Assembly (NCBI GenBank): GCA_030323885.1
Contig: CM059192.1
Location: forward strand, 186,001-250,000
DNA from: Branchipolynoe longqiensis
Taxonomy: Eukaryota; Annelida; Polychaeta; Phyllodocida; Polynoidae
Reading direction: 5' to 3'
DNA length: 64,000 nt
In this document: one piece after another, positions 12,301 through 27,300 of the stretch
How positions within the stretch are numbered: position 1 is the first letter of the stretch
How the letters are laid out: each line of letters opens with the position of its first letter
Translations under genes and position numbers: made by a program
Notes under the pieces: generated by a model
Database searches by the model: none
Seen by the model: only the letters and a program-made list of their open reading frames with translations
Told to the model about the DNA's origin: nothing

Positions 12301-15300
12301 CACTTCCAGGTACGACACGGACGCTGTGGGTGCTGGTTGTGTTGGTTGCTTCTGGTTGCTGGGTTGTTTGTTGTTGTTACTGGTTGCTGGGTTGTTGTTG
12401 CTGGTTGCTGGGTTGTACTGAGTGTCTCCCTGTTCACTTCCAGGTACGACACAGACGCTGTGGGCGCTGGTTGTTGTTGCTGGTTGCTGTGTTGTGGGTT
12501 GTTGTTGCTGGTTGCTGGGTTGTTGGTTGTTGCTGCTGGTTTTGTGTTGTTGGTGCTGGTTGCTGTGTTCTGGGTTGTTGTTGCTGGTTACTGGGTTGTT
12601 GGTTGTTGCTGCTGGTTGCTGTGTTGTGGGTTGTTGTTGCTGGTTGCTGGTTGTGTTGGTTGCCGCTGGTTGCTGGGTTATGGGTTGTTGTTGCTGGTTG
12701 ATGTGTTGTGGTTTGTTGTTGCTGGTTGCTGGTTGTGTTGGTTGCCGCTGGTTGCTGGGTTGTGGGTTGTTGTTGCTGGTTGCTGGGTTGGGGGGGGGGG
12801 GGTGTTGTTGCTGGTTGCTGTGTTGTGGGTTGTTGTTGCTGGTTGTGTTGGTTGCCCCTGGTTGCTGTGTTGTGGGTTGTTGTTGCTGGTTGCTGTGTTG
12901 TGGGTTGTTGTTGCTGGTTGTGTTGGTTGCTGCTGGTTACTGGGTTATGGGTTGTTGTTGCTGGTTATTGTGTTGTGGGTTGTTGTTGCTGGTTGGTGGG
13001 TGTGTTGGTTGCCGCTGGTTGCTGGGTTATGGGTTGTTGTTGCTGGTTGCTGTGTTGTGGGTTGTTGTTGCTGGTTGATGGTTGTGTTGGTTGCCGCAGG
13101 TTGCTGGGTTATGGGTTGTTGTTGCTGGTTGCTGTGTTGTGGGTTGTTGTTGCTGGTAGCTGGTTGTGTTGGTTGCCGCTGGTTGCTGGGTTATGGGTTG
13201 TTGTTGCTGGTTGCTATGTTATGGGTTGTTGTTGCTGGTTGCTGGTTGTGTTGGTTGCCGCTGGTTGCTGGGGTATGGGTTGTTGTTGCTGGTTCCTGTG
13301 TTGTGGGTTGTTGTTGCTGGTTGCTGTGTTGTGGGTTGTTGTTGCTGGTTGTGTTGGTTGCCGCTGGTTGCTGGGTTATGGGTTGTTGTTGCCGGTTGCT
13401 GTGTTGTGGGTTGTTGTTGCTGGTTGCTGGTTGTCTTGGTTGCCGCTGGTTGCTGGGTTATGGGTTGTTGTTGCCGGTTGCTGTGTTGTGGGTTGTTGTT
13501 GCTGGTTGCTGGTTGTCTTGGTTGCCGCTGGTTGCTGGGTTATGGGTTGTTGTTGCCGGTTGATGTGTTGTGGGTTGTTGTTGCTGGTTGCTGGTTGTGT
13601 TGGTTGCTGCTCGTTGCTGGGTTGTGGGTTGTTGTTGCTGCTTGCTGGGTTGGGGGGTGTTGTTGCTGGTTGCTGTGCTGTGGCTTGTTGTTGCTGGTCG
13701 TCTTGGTTGCTGCTGCTTACTGGGTTATGGGTTGTTGTTGCTGGTTGCTGTGTTGTGGGTTGTTGTTGCTCATTGCTGGGTTGTGGGTTGTTGTTGCTGG
13801 TTGCTGGGTTGTTGGTTGTTGCTGCTGGTTGTGGGTTGTTGGTGCTGGTTGCTGGGGTATGGGTTGTTGTTGCTGGTTGCTGTGTTGTGGCTTGTTGCTG
13901 GGTTGTTTGTTGTTGTTGCTGGTTGCTGGGTTGTACTGAGTGTCTTCCTGTTCACTTCCAGGTACGACACAGACGCTGTGGGCGCTGGTTGTTGGTTGTT
14001 GCTGCTGATTGCTGGGTTGTGGGTTGTTGCCGCTGGTTGCTGGGTTATGTGTTGTTGTTGCTGGTTACTGGGTTGTACTGAGTGTCTCCCTGTTCACTTC
14101 CAGGTACGACACAGACGCTGTGGGCGCTGGTTGTGGGTTGTTGTTGCTGGTTGTGGGTTGTTGTTGCTGGTTGCTGGGTTGTTGTTGCTGGTTGCTGGGT
14201 TGTGGGGTGTTGCTGCTGGTTGCTGTGTTGTGGGTTGTTGTTGCTGGTTGCTGGGTTATGGGTTGTTGTTGCTGGTTGCTGGGTTGTGGGTTGTTGTTGC
14301 TGGTTGCTGGGTTGTTGGTTGTTGTTGCTGGTTACTGGGTTGTACTGAGTGTCTTCCTGTTCACTTCCAGGTACGACACAGACGCTGTGGGCGCTGGTTG
14401 TTGGTTGTTGCTGCTGGTTGCTGGGTTGTGGGTTGTTGCTGCTGGTTGCTGTGTTGTGGGTTGTTGTTGCTGGTTGCTGGGTTGTGGGTTGTTGTTGCTG
14501 GGTTGTGGGTTGTTGTTGCTGGTTGTTGTTGCTGGTTGCTGGGTTGTGGGTTGTTGTTGCTGGTTGCTGGGTTGTGGGTTGTTGTTGCTAGTTGCTGGGT
14601 TGTACTGAGTGTCTTCCTCTTCACTTCCAGGTACGACACAGACGCTGTGGGCGCCATCACGGGGAGGACGCTGTTTGAGAAGCTCGGGGCGGCCCTACCC
14701 GACACGCCGGCACCCGGCGAGCAGCTAGAGGCCGGTCAGTACCAGTCTGTGTAAAGCAGTCTGTTTAAAGCAGTCTGTGTAAAGCAGTCTGTGTAAACCG
14801 GTCTGTGTAAACCAGTCTGTGTAAAGCAGTCCGTGTAAAGCAGTCTGTGTAAACTCACCCGTGTAAACCTACCGCTCGGGTCTCAGTCCGTGTACACTCA
14901 CCTGTGTAAACTCACCTGTGTAAACTCACCTGCGTAAACTCACCTGCGTAAACTCACCTGTGTAAACTCATCTGTGTAAACTCACCTGTGTAAACTCACC
15001 TGTGTAAACTCACCTGTGTAAACTCACCTGTGTAAACTCACCTGTGTAAACTCACCTGTGTAAACTCACCTGTGTAAACTCACCTGTGTAAACTCACCTG
15101 TGTAAACTCACCTGTGTAAACTCACCTGTGTAAACTCATCAGCGTAAGCCTACCTGCGTAAGCCTACCTGTGTAAGCCTACCTGTGTAAGCCTACCTGTG
15201 TAAACCTACCCATGTACCCTCACCTGTGTAAACCTACCTGTGTAAACCTACCTGTGTAAAACTACCCGTGTCCCCTCACCTGTGTAAACTCACCTGTGTA

Positions 15301-18300
15301 AACCTACCTGTGTATGCCTACCTGTGTATGCCTACCTGTGTAAGCCTACCTGTGTATGTCTACCTGTGTAAACCTACCCGTGTAAACCTACCCGTGTACC
15401 CTCACTTGTGTAAACCTACCTGTCTAAACCTACCTGTGTATGCCTACCTGTGTAACCCTACCTGTGTAAACATACCTGTGTAAAACTACCCGTGTAAACT
15501 CACCTGTGTAAACTCACCTGTGTAACCTCACCTGTGTAAACCTACCTGTGTAAGCCTACCTGTGTAAGCCTACCTGTGTAAGTCTACCTGTGTAAGCTCA
15601 CCTGTGTAAACCAGACCTACCTGTGTAAACTCACCTGTAAAAGGCCCTTCATGTTGAAGTATGTCAGATGCAGGTTGGTATCGGCCGCCCTTTCCTCAGT
15701 CCTTCAGGTGCGCAACGGCGCTGACCACTGACCTCTGACCACTGACCTCTGACCTCTGCCCCCTGACCTGCAGGCCCGCCGAGCACCAGCCGGCCGCTGC
15801 GGAAGAAGGAGGCAGAGCGGCAGCGGTCCCTGAACACGGAGCGCTGGCTCAAGAACAAGTTCCGGGAAGGCTTCTCCACCATGAGGGCTTCGTTCGAGGC
15901 GTTCGACCGCCACAAGACCGGCTTTGTAAGTAGCGGCACTAGGTCAACACTAGAATGGTACTAGGTCAACACTAGGTCAGCACAGGTCAACACTAGGTCA
16001 ACACTAGGTCAACACTAGGATGACACTAGGTCAACACTAGGATGGTATTAGGTCAGCACTAGGTCAGCAGTATGTCAACACTAGAATGGTACTAGGTTAG
16101 GACTAGGATGGTACTAGGTCAACACTAGATCAGCACAGGTCAACACTAGGTCAACACTAGGATAGTACTAGGTCAGCACTAGGATGCTACTAGGTCAACA
16201 CTAGGTCAGCACAGGTCAACACTAGGTCAGCAGTAGGATTATATTAGGTCAACACTAAGTCAGCACAAGGTCAACACTAGGATGGTACTGGGTCAACAAT
16301 AGGTCAACACTATGTCAAATTTAGGATGGTACTAGGGCAACACTAGGTCAACACTAGGGCAGCACTAGGGCAGCACTAGGTCAAAACTAGGATGGTACTA
16401 GGTCAGCACTCAGTCAACACTAGGTCAACGCTAAGATGGTACTAGGTCAGCACTAGGTCAGCAGCCAGTCAACACTAGGATGATACTAGGTCAACAATAG
16501 GTCAACACTAGGTCAACACTAGGTCAGCAGAAGGATCATACTAGGTCAACAATAGGCAGCACTATGGCAGCACTAGGTCAACACTAGGATGGTACTCAGT
16601 CAACACTAGGTCAACACTATGATGGTACTAGGTCAGCACTAGGTCAGCACCAGGTCAACACTAGGATGGTACTAGGTCAGCACAAGGTCAGCACTAGGTC
16701 AGCACTAGGTCAACACTAGGACAACACTGAGTATGCACTAGGTCAACACTAGGTCAGCACTAGTATGGTATTAGGTCAGCACTAGGTCAGTACAATGTCA
16801 GAACTAGGTCAACACTAGGTCGGCATTAGTTTGGCACTAGGTCAGCACTAGGTCAGCATTAGGTCAGCACAAGGTCAGCACAAGGTCAGCATAAGGTCAG
16901 CACAAGGTCAGCAGTAGGTCAGCAGAGGGCACAGAGGGGCGCTAGAAGGTGACTGCAAGGTCACCGGGTGGTTGGAAAGGTTGTCGCTTAACGGTTACCT
17001 GAAGGTCACCAGAAGGTCACTAGAATCCCGCCGGAAGGTCACCAGAAGGTCACTAGCATCCCGCTGGAAGGTAAACAGAATGTCGCGGAAGGTCACCGGA
17101 AGGTCAACAGAAATTGCGCGACCAATTTTGACATAAATTGTAAAAATGCTGACCTAGCTGACCGGACATTGTTCCTGATGCTTGTTTCGACACGTTCCCT
17201 AGTGGTATTACTACTATTAGTAATACCTTACCTGGGTCCAACCTGTGCCACCACATCTGTTACATACACTATTCATGTCTCACTCACCTGCTCTCCCGGT
17301 GTCTTGCTCAATCCAGGTGGCCGTGACCCAGTTCCTGGAGGTGCTCGGTGAGTTCGGCCTGCGGCTGGAGAAGACCCACCTGGGTGACTTCCTGTCTCGG
17401 TGTCAGCTCGAGGCTTGTCCGGCCGGCGTCCCCTACCAGGACTTCCTCGTCAAGTTCCTGGACCGGAGTGAGGGCGGTATGACGCACCGCATCCTCACCA
17501 ACCCCAAGCACAGGTGGGCGCTGTCTGGTCCCCTCACAGGGCTGAATGTAGGACAATAGACTACATCACGGTTCCGACTATGCATGTGCTGAAAACGGCG
17601 TTGGGAGCAAAGCAAAGGCGTATGGCCATTGAGTTTGACAATACGCGCAGTGAAAAACGTCAGTTTTATTCAAAATTAATAGAAATTCAAAACCCTAACC
17701 GTATTATTTTAATATAATCTTTTTGGTAAACATGTTTTCAATATGTGTTCCAAGCGGTTTGTGTCTGGGTGGTGTGGTTTTATCAATATTTTACTTTTTC
17801 TGTCATTGACAATGCATTGATTAGCCAGAAGTAATTCTTGTTCTAAATATTAAATTGTCAAATGTGTCAACAAAAACTTGTTTCAAAGAAATATATAACC
17901 AATATCTGATTAACCCTACTCATTTTCTATTTCTATATATGTCATTAACCATAGGATATAAATAAAAACATGAATAAAATAAGTAAAACTGACTCTGGCT
18001 ATGGCTCTAACACTAGTCTGAGTGCCTAGATTTTTCTAAATCTAAATGCACATGGCATAAGATGTCCTGATTTTATTGATGTAAATGCAATGCTGGATAA
18101 AAGAGTAATATCTTAATTTATTATATATATATTTTTAGTTGGTATTCTATGTTTCAAACAAGAGCTACACACGGTGTATTAGCATGTGCCATGTGCTTCT
18201 GGGGGGTTGTTTTGCTCTGATGCATCCCACAATGCACCGCGCTGCTGGAACCGTGATGTAGTCTATTCACTCACCTAATTACTCCTGGCGCCACCCAGCG

Positions 18301-21300
18301 ACTGAACTTTACACTACAGCTTCTCCCAGTCTGTGTGTTCGTGTTGGATATCGGCCTTGACTAGTTAGAGTATTAATATTATTATTATGTATTGTCAGTC
18401 AGAGTGACCTATGTATATAATATATAATATATAATAAAATATAATTCACTTCCGCGCCTTAAATTATACGCGCATATTGCGTTATGCATCATATATATAT
18501 ATACATTCTATATACCAAATGTACTATATGTATGTGTATATATGTATATGTATATATAATTTATATAATGTATTATATATAAGGGAATTCCATCTTTATT
18601 ATCTGTGCAGACTTAGACATGATGATGGTGTTAGTCCGTCACGTGACGTGAGAACGTTCTATCTCCCGCAGGTACAACCGGGCCGGGTCGCCTGGCAACA
18701 ACTCGACGGTGAGCGCCCTGGAGACCGAGCTGATGAACTTGTTCCAGCGCGACTTCCTGGCCCTACTCGGCACCTTCCAGTAGGTGTCCTCTTCACCTCA
18801 CTCCACTAACCCCTCTCACTCCACTCACTCCACACACTCCACACACTCCAATCACTCCACCCACTCCACTCACTCCACTCACTGCTTTCACTCCACTCAC
18901 TCCCACTCCACTCACTCCAATCACTGCTTTCACTCCTCTCACTCCACATACTCCACACACTCCACTCACTCCTCTCACTCCTCTCACTCCACTCACTCCA
19001 CTCACTCCACTCACTCCAATCACTCCACTCACTCCTCTCACTCCACTCACTCCTCTCACTCCACTCCATTCACTCCACTCACTCCTCTCACTCCACTCAC
19101 TCCTCTCACTCCACTCACTCCTCTCACTCCACTCACTCCACTCACTCCACACACTCCACTCACTCATGTCACTCCACTCACTCCACTCACCCCACTCACC
19201 CCACTCACTCCACTCACCCCACTCACTCCACTCACTCCACTCACTCCACTCACTCCACTCACTCCTCTCACTCCACTCACTCCACTCACTCCACTCACTC
19301 CACACACTCCACTCACTCCACTCACTACCCTCACTCCCCTCACTCCTCTCACTCCACTCACTCCACTCACTCCACTCACCCCACTCACTCCGCTCACTCC
19401 TCTCACTCCACTCACTCCACTCACTCCTCTCACTCCACTCACTCCTGTCACTCCACTCACTCCACACACTCCACTCACTCCTCTCACTCCACTCACTCCT
19501 TTCACTCCACTCTCTCCACTCACTCCTCTCACTCCACCCACTCCACACACTCCACTCACTCCACTCACTCCACTCACTCCACTCACTCCACTCACTCCAC
19601 TCACTCCACTCACTCCACTCACTCCACTCACTCCACTCACTCCACTCCTCTCACTCCACACACTCCACTCACTCCACTCACTCCTCTCACTCCACTCACT
19701 CCACTCACTCCACTCACTCCACTCACTCCACTCACTCCCCTCACTCCACTCACTCCCCTCACTCCACTCACTCCGCATAATACACACACTCCACTCACTC
19801 CATTCACTCCACTCACTCCACACACTCCACTCACTCACCTCACTCCACACACTACACACACTCCACTCACTCCACTCACTCCTCTCACTCCACTCACTCC
19901 ACTCACTCCACTCACACCACTCACTCCACTCACTCCACACACTCCACTCACTCCACTCACTCCACACACTCCACTCACTCCACTCATGCCACTCACTCCA
20001 CACTCACTCCCCTCACTCCACTCACTCTCCACTCACTCCACTCACTCCACTCACTCCACTCACTCCACACACTCCACTCACTCACCTCACTCCACACACT
20101 CCACTCACTCCACTCACTCCACACACTCCACTCACTCCACACACTCCACACACTCCACTCACTCCAGTCACTCCACTCACTCCACTCACTCCACTCACTC
20201 CACTCACTCATGTCACTCCACTCACTCCACACACTCCACTCACTCCACACACTCCACACACTCCACACACTTCACTCACCCCACTCACTCCACTCACTCC
20301 ACTCACTCCACTCACTCCACTCACTCCACTCACTCCACTCACACCATGCACTCCACACACTCCACTCACTCCACTCACTCACTCCACACACTCCACTCAC
20401 TCCACTCACTCCACACACTCCACACACTCCACACACTCCACTCACTCCTCTCACTCCACTCACTCCACTCACTCCACTCACTCCACTCACTCACTCCACT
20501 CACTCCACTCACTCCACTCACTCCACTCACTCCACTCACTCCACTCACTCCACTCACTCCACTCACTCCACTCACTCCACTCACTCCACTCACTCCACTC
20601 ACTCCACTCACTCCACTCACTCCACTCACTCCACTCACTCCACTCACCTCACTCACTCCACACACTCCACTCACTCCACTCACTCCACTCACTCCACTCA
20701 CTCCACTCCACACCACTCACCACTCACTCCACTCACTCCACTCACTCCACCACACTCCACTCACTCCACTCACACCACTCACTCCACTCACTCCACACTC
20801 ACTCCACTCACTCCACTCACTCCACTCACTCCACTCACTCCACTCACTCCACTCACTCCACTCACTCCACTCACTCCACTCACTCCACTCACTCCACTCA
20901 CTCCACTCACTCCACTCACTCCACTCACTCCACTCACTCCACTCACTCCACTCACTCCACTCACTCTGCACTCCACTCACTCCACACATTCCACTCACTC
21001 CACTCACTCCACTCACTCCACTCACTCCACTCACTCCACGCACTCCACACACTCCACTCACTCCACACATTACACACACTCCACTCACTCCACTCACTCC
21101 ACTCACTCTACTCACTCCCCTCACTCCACCCACTCACCTCAATCCACTCACTCCACTCACTCCACTCACTCCACTCACTCCACTCACCCCACTCACTCCA
21201 CTCACTCACCCCACTCCACTCACTCCACTCACTCCACTCACTCCACTCACTCATGTCACTCCACTCACTCCACTCACTCACTCCACTCACTCCACTCACT

Positions 21301-24300
21301 CCACTCACTCCACTCACTCCACACACTCCACTCACTCCACTCACTCCACACACTCCACTCACTCCACTCACTCCACTCACTCCACTCACTCCACTCACTC
21401 CACACACTCCACTCACTCCACACACTCCACACACTCCACTCACTCCACTCACTCCACTCACTCCACTCACTCCACTCACTCCTCTCACTCCACTCACTCC
21501 GCTCAGTCAACTCACTCCATTCACTCCACTCACTCCACTCACTCCACACACTCCACTCACTCCACTCACACAGTCACTCCACTCACTCCACACACTCCAC
21601 TCACTCCACTCACTCCACTCACTCCACTCACTCCACTCACTCCACTCACTCCACTCAGTCCACTCACTCCACTCACTCCACTCACTCCACACACTCCACA
21701 CACTCCACTCACTCCACTCACTCCACACACTCCACTCACTCAATTGTTGTCATTCTGGGGTAACCCAGCTGCCCATTTCACTACTTAGACTGCCTGATAC
21801 ACTCACTCTAACTCATGCCTACCTGACCATGCGGCTCTATGTCTGTGAGGGTAGTGCCGTCTCCCACCACAGTGAACCTGATGGTGTGCCCCTTGTCTGT
21901 CCATGCGGCTCCTTGTCTGTGAGGGTAGTGCCACCTCCCACCACAGTGAACCTGACAGTGTGCCCCTTGTCTATCCATGTGGCTCCACTAGTGCACCTCC
22001 CCAGTGCACTGGCCCTTGTCTCCAGGCTCCTGCTGTGAGGTGTGCCTCCCCCCACAGTGAACCTGACAGTGTGCCCCTTGTCTGTCCATGCGGCTCCTTG
22101 TCTGTGAGGGTAGTGCCACCTCCCACCACAGTGAACCTGACAGTGTGCCCCTTGTCTATCCATGTGGCTCCATGTCTGTGAGGGTAGTGCTGCCTCCCCC
22201 CACAGTGAACCTGACAGTGTGCCCCTTGTCTGTCCATGTGGCTCCATGTCTGTGAGGGTAGTGCTGCCTCCCCCCACAGTGAACCTGACAGTGTGCCCCT
22301 TGTCTGACCATGCGGCTCCTTGTCTGTGAGTGTAGTGCCATCACCCACCACAGTGAACCTGACAGTGTTCCCCTTGTCTGTCCATGCGGCTCCTTGTCTG
22401 TGAGGGTAGTGCCACCTCCCACCACAGTGAACCTGACAGTGTGCCCCTTGTCTGTCCATGTGGCTCCATGTCTGTGAGGGTAGTGCTGCCTCCCCCCACA
22501 GTGAACCTGACAGTGAGTGTAGTGCCATCACCCACCACAGTGAACCTGACGGTGTTCCCCTTGTCTGTCCATGCGGCTCGTTGTCTGTGAGGGCAGTGCC
22601 GCCTCCCACCACAGTGAACCTGACGGCGTGCCCCTTCCTGTTGACAGTAAGATCGACCAGCTGGGTTCTGACCGCGTTAGTCAAGAGGAGTTCCGAGCCG
22701 CCATCGAGTCGCGCTTCGGGCTTGACATGGACGACATGCAGTTCGAGACGCTCATCGACCGTGTCCCACTGAGTGACGATGGCCAGGTTCGATACGCGGA
22801 GTTCATGGCGCAGTTTGACACCAGGTAGGTGACCACTGCAACACTGCAACACCGCAGTGTGTGTGAAGGGTTCAGGCACAGAAACCGACAAACGCCATCC
22901 GGGCTAAAATGAAGCCATGACTTTGACGTTTGAGCTGAAGCTGCCCTCATTCTCATAATCAAATCTGGTTTTTCACTGAAGCTGCCGCATCGACTATTTA
23001 ATCAATGCCCTATTCAGTATAGACTCTAACACACACAACCTGGCAGTAGATATCCTAACTGTTTCACTGATCTACCAGCAGTCTACGCATACATTCTTGA
23101 AATGCACCATTTCAATCTGTTGGTGTGCTCTAAGTTGTTTATCAATTAAAATAAAGAATATATCAAGATAAAGCTTTATGTTTCTTCTCTCCAATAGTAC
23201 CATCTGTATTAGGATATGACTTCGCAAATCTATAGTACCATCTGTATTAGGATATGACTTTGCAAACCTATAGTACCATCTGTATTAGGATATGACTTTG
23301 CAAACCTATAGAAAACCAACACTTTGTCAACCCCATTTATGCAGAAAATCATCTTTTGTTTCAAGTACATTATGCATGAAATGGTGCACTCTCTTCAAAC
23401 CTCTCACAGAGGTTGGCCAGAGTCTAGCATCCTGCCATCATTTTGTAGCCGAAACAACTGACCATTGTTCTGTATTTTGTTAATGAACGAATTCTTTGCC
23501 CCTCTATTTAAATTTTAAATTTCACATTTTCAAATAACCACCAGCGCTAAGTGTCAGACCCCCCCACTATGTACAGACACATTACAACCTGCGCGCGAGT
23601 CCCACTGTCTCCCCGCGTCTTCCAGCCGACGACGCGCTGTTAGCCTGTTCGGCGGCAACAAGACGACGTACAAGCCGATTGGGCCGCTGCCGGCCGATCC
23701 GTCCCCGCCCCCGCCCGCCTCACCGCCCCCGTCAGCCCCCCTCGCCCCCAGCCCCATCCGCCTGGACGACGGAGCCATGATCGACGTGACACCGCACCGC
23801 TCGACGCACCAGCTGTTCAAGGTACTGCAGTGTGAACCTACTGAACTCTCGGTGAAAGTTGACCGCGTTATTTACGAGAACCCGCCACACCTGACGCCGA
23901 CTGAGAACCGTCGAAACTGTGTTAAAGCTGCATAATCCGGGCCACCTCCCTGATATGACCCTATAAGGTGCTAGGACGTAAAGCCCCAACAAACAAAGAC
24001 ACAAACAAAGTCCTGTGGTTTTGAGTTTCGGTCATTTTCTAAGATAAATATACAGTTTGAAAGTGAGCAGAGTGACAGTTGGCTCATGGCGTGGAGGAGG
24101 CGAGGAGGAGAGAATGCCCGCTCCGCAGTGAATAACATGGAAGTTAAGGTGGTTAGCGAGAAACATTAAGGGGCTGCCGTTATTTATATCTACATAATAC
24201 ATTATATGGTACATTATGATCTACTTTACTTTAGCTTGAAGTACCTATGTTTTAAAATTACTAACTTAGGATAAATTTGAAGTGAAAATGTGCTAGATTA

Positions 24301-27300
24301 ATGTTGGCATGATTCACAAAACTTTGACGCGATAAGCTTCAGTAGTATTAGTAAGAGGTTTATTACATTCACTTAGTAACAGTTTGCCCTTCCATGCAGC
24401 AACTCATGTTTATATTGTCTACTTCTACTCATTCCTCCCTGCCTGTCCATGACGTCACGTGACCCCCACCCCCACAGCTCATCAAGGACCTGCTACGGTC
24501 CCGGTACCAGGAAGTCGTCGAGATCTTCCAGGAGCTCGACGAGTGGAACTCCAAGAGGCTTTCTCAGGAGTTGATGTACCAGCTGCTCAAAAGGTAAGTC
24601 TCACCCACATGAGGCGGACACGGAAACGGAAACGGAACAGCCGACTCCGGCAGGCCCTCGTGTTTCTGGCGACAACAAACCGGAAGTGTCGACAGGCGGG
24701 CGTTAAACACTGTTTGGACGTGTATCGATCGAAATACCATAAGCCCCTGGTGTTAGAATGTGGTACTTGGGTAGAGATTGCCATAGCTGTCCACTAGGTG
24801 GCGCCACTGTGGCTTAGGAAACCATATGGTGTCGATATGCAAAATTTCATATTTTCACTTTCTCACAAAATCATATAAGCATATTTTGAATACATTTTGT
24901 GGGATAGATTAAATACACGTAGTATTGCTAACCTACTTAATAGACAGAGTCAACAATAACTACAGTCAAACCTCTCTAAATTGACCGACCATGGGACCGA
25001 CTTTAAATGGTCCATTATGGGGATGGTCGGTTTAGGGAGATTTTTGTATCGTGACAGTGGTATTGCATGGGCGATTGTTTGGGATCCAAATACCACAATC
25101 GATATAGGTGAGTGGTCGATCTGTGGAGGTGGTCAGTAGTTGACTTAATACACCGCCACCCAAAAAAGGCAAACTCATTAACAATGTAACGCGGAAACCA
25201 AATATGTGCTGCACAGTTTCCTGAGAACGACTCATCTAGTAAAGATTTGCGCAAGAATATAAATATATCAGTTTGAAGGAGAATGTTGGGTGTAAGTAGT
25301 GCTTGTTGAAGAGAGGTCAGAGGGGGCTCCTTGTACTGAGGGTGGCCACAGTTCGGGCAGCGCCTTTATTAGTTATATATTACCAGGTCCAACTGCTCGA
25401 CTTTCCGCCCGCAGGTTCCAAGTCTCGCCTGAAATCACGCGCGGCGAGATTCGCGACCTGTGGAAGACGTTCATCACGAACCAGGACAAGTCGCTCGACT
25501 TCCAGCAGTTCACGCGACATTTCGGCTTCTCCCTCAAGTCAGCCGCCTTCCCCAACGCCAAGGTGCGTCCCGCGTCCGCCAGGTGGCGCCAGGTCATGCC
25601 ACCTGGCGCAAGGTGGCGTGACCTGGCAGGCCTAGAGGAAAAAAGTATGGGAAAGAAAGCAGCTTTCACTGAACGAAGACTTTGACTCTTCAAACTGAAA
25701 TTAACATGTGACAAAGAAACTAGCTTTTATTAGTTTTAAAGAAGGAGCATTTTGACCCCCCACCCCCAATTGAGATTAACCATACTTTTTAAAATAATTA
25801 ACTAGCAGGCCTTCTATCTATTTACAAAGATGACAACTCTCCGCCCTTTCGCTAATTACCAGCACGTTCTTAGTGGCTGTGGTGGGTGGGGTGTGTCTTT
25901 GTTTGGGGGGGGGGGGGCGAAGAATCGCGGGAAAATACGCTAAAGCGCGACTGTTTGTTTTGTTAACGGGGATTTTTTTTGGTAAACATTTTACATTTTT
26001 ATTCATCTAAATAAAATCTTTCTTTAGCGTCGAACCACTGGTCTCCGGCCTCTCTTGCCTGTGAATAAGTTAGTTGTGTTTCACTTGGCTTTACTTGACT
26101 GACTGAGTTCTCTCCGCGACGCTGACCTCCGTGACCTCACTGACCTCTGATGACCTCTGATGACCTCTCTGCTCCCTCTAGGTGAGGCCACCGATGCGCG
26201 GTGACTGCGACTGGAGGATCAGGTCGCGCAAGTTGAACTGTGCCGGAGACATGCTGCGTGACAATCTGCGGGCCAAGGTGTGTAACAGTCCACAGTCACT
26301 GAGTACTGTGTAGTAACAGTCTACCGTCACCGTGTACTGTGTACTAACAGTCCACGGTCACTGAGTACTGTGTAGTAACAGTCCACAGTCACCGTGTACT
26401 GTATTGTAACATGCTGCATGACAACCTGCGAGCCAAGGTGTGCAACAGTCCACAGTCACTGAGTACTGTGTAGTAACAGTCCACAGTCACTGTGTACTGT
26501 GTAGGAACAGTCCACAGTCACTGTGTACTGTGTAGGAACAGTCCACAGTCACTGGGTACTGTCTAGTAACAGTCCACAGTCACCATGTTCTGTGTAGTAA
26601 CAGTCCACAGTCACTGAGTACTATGTAGTAACAGTCCACAGTCACTGTATACTGTGTAGTAACATGCTGCATGACAACCTGTGGGCCAAGGTGTGTAACA
26701 GTCCGCAGTCACTGAGTACTGTGTAGTAACAGTCCACCATAACCGTGTACTGTGTTGTAACATGCTGCATGACAACCTGCAGGCCAAGGTGTGCAACAGT
26801 CCACAGTCACCGTGTACTGTGTAGTAACAGTCCACAGTCACCATGTACTGTGTAGCAATGGTCCACAGTCACTGAGTACTGTCTAGTAACAGTCCACAGT
26901 CACTGAGTACTGTGTAGTAACAGTCCACAGTCACTGAGTACTGTGTAGTAATATGCTGCATGACAATCTGCGGGCCAAGGTGTGCAATAGTCCACAGTCA
27001 CCGAGTACTGTGTAGTAACAGTCCACAGTCACTGAGTACTGTGTAGTAACAGTCCACAGTCACTGAGTACTGTGTAGTAACAGTCCACAGTCACTGAGTA
27101 CTATGTATTAACAGTCCACAGTCACTGAGTACTATGTAGTAACAGTCCACAGTCACTGAGTACTGTGAAGTAACAGTCCACAGTCACTGAGTACTATGTA
27201 GTAACAGTCCACAGTCACTGAATACTGTGTAGCAACGGTCCACAGTCACTGAGTACTCTCTAGTAACAGGCCACAGTCACTGAGTACTGTGTAGTAACAG

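Noticed and set aside
11380..14754. Cys/Trp/Leu/Val-rich frames of up to 481 codons resembling membrane proteins
   Set aside because: Produced by the GTTGCTGG satellite in intron 4; several frames are equally open, with no conserved ends.
18784..22038. 1,084-codon plus-strand reading frame of Thr/Pro/Leu/His/Ser repeats
   Set aside because: It is a 9-bp satellite inside intron 8; all three plus frames and two minus frames are open, and exons 8 and 9 join in frame across it.
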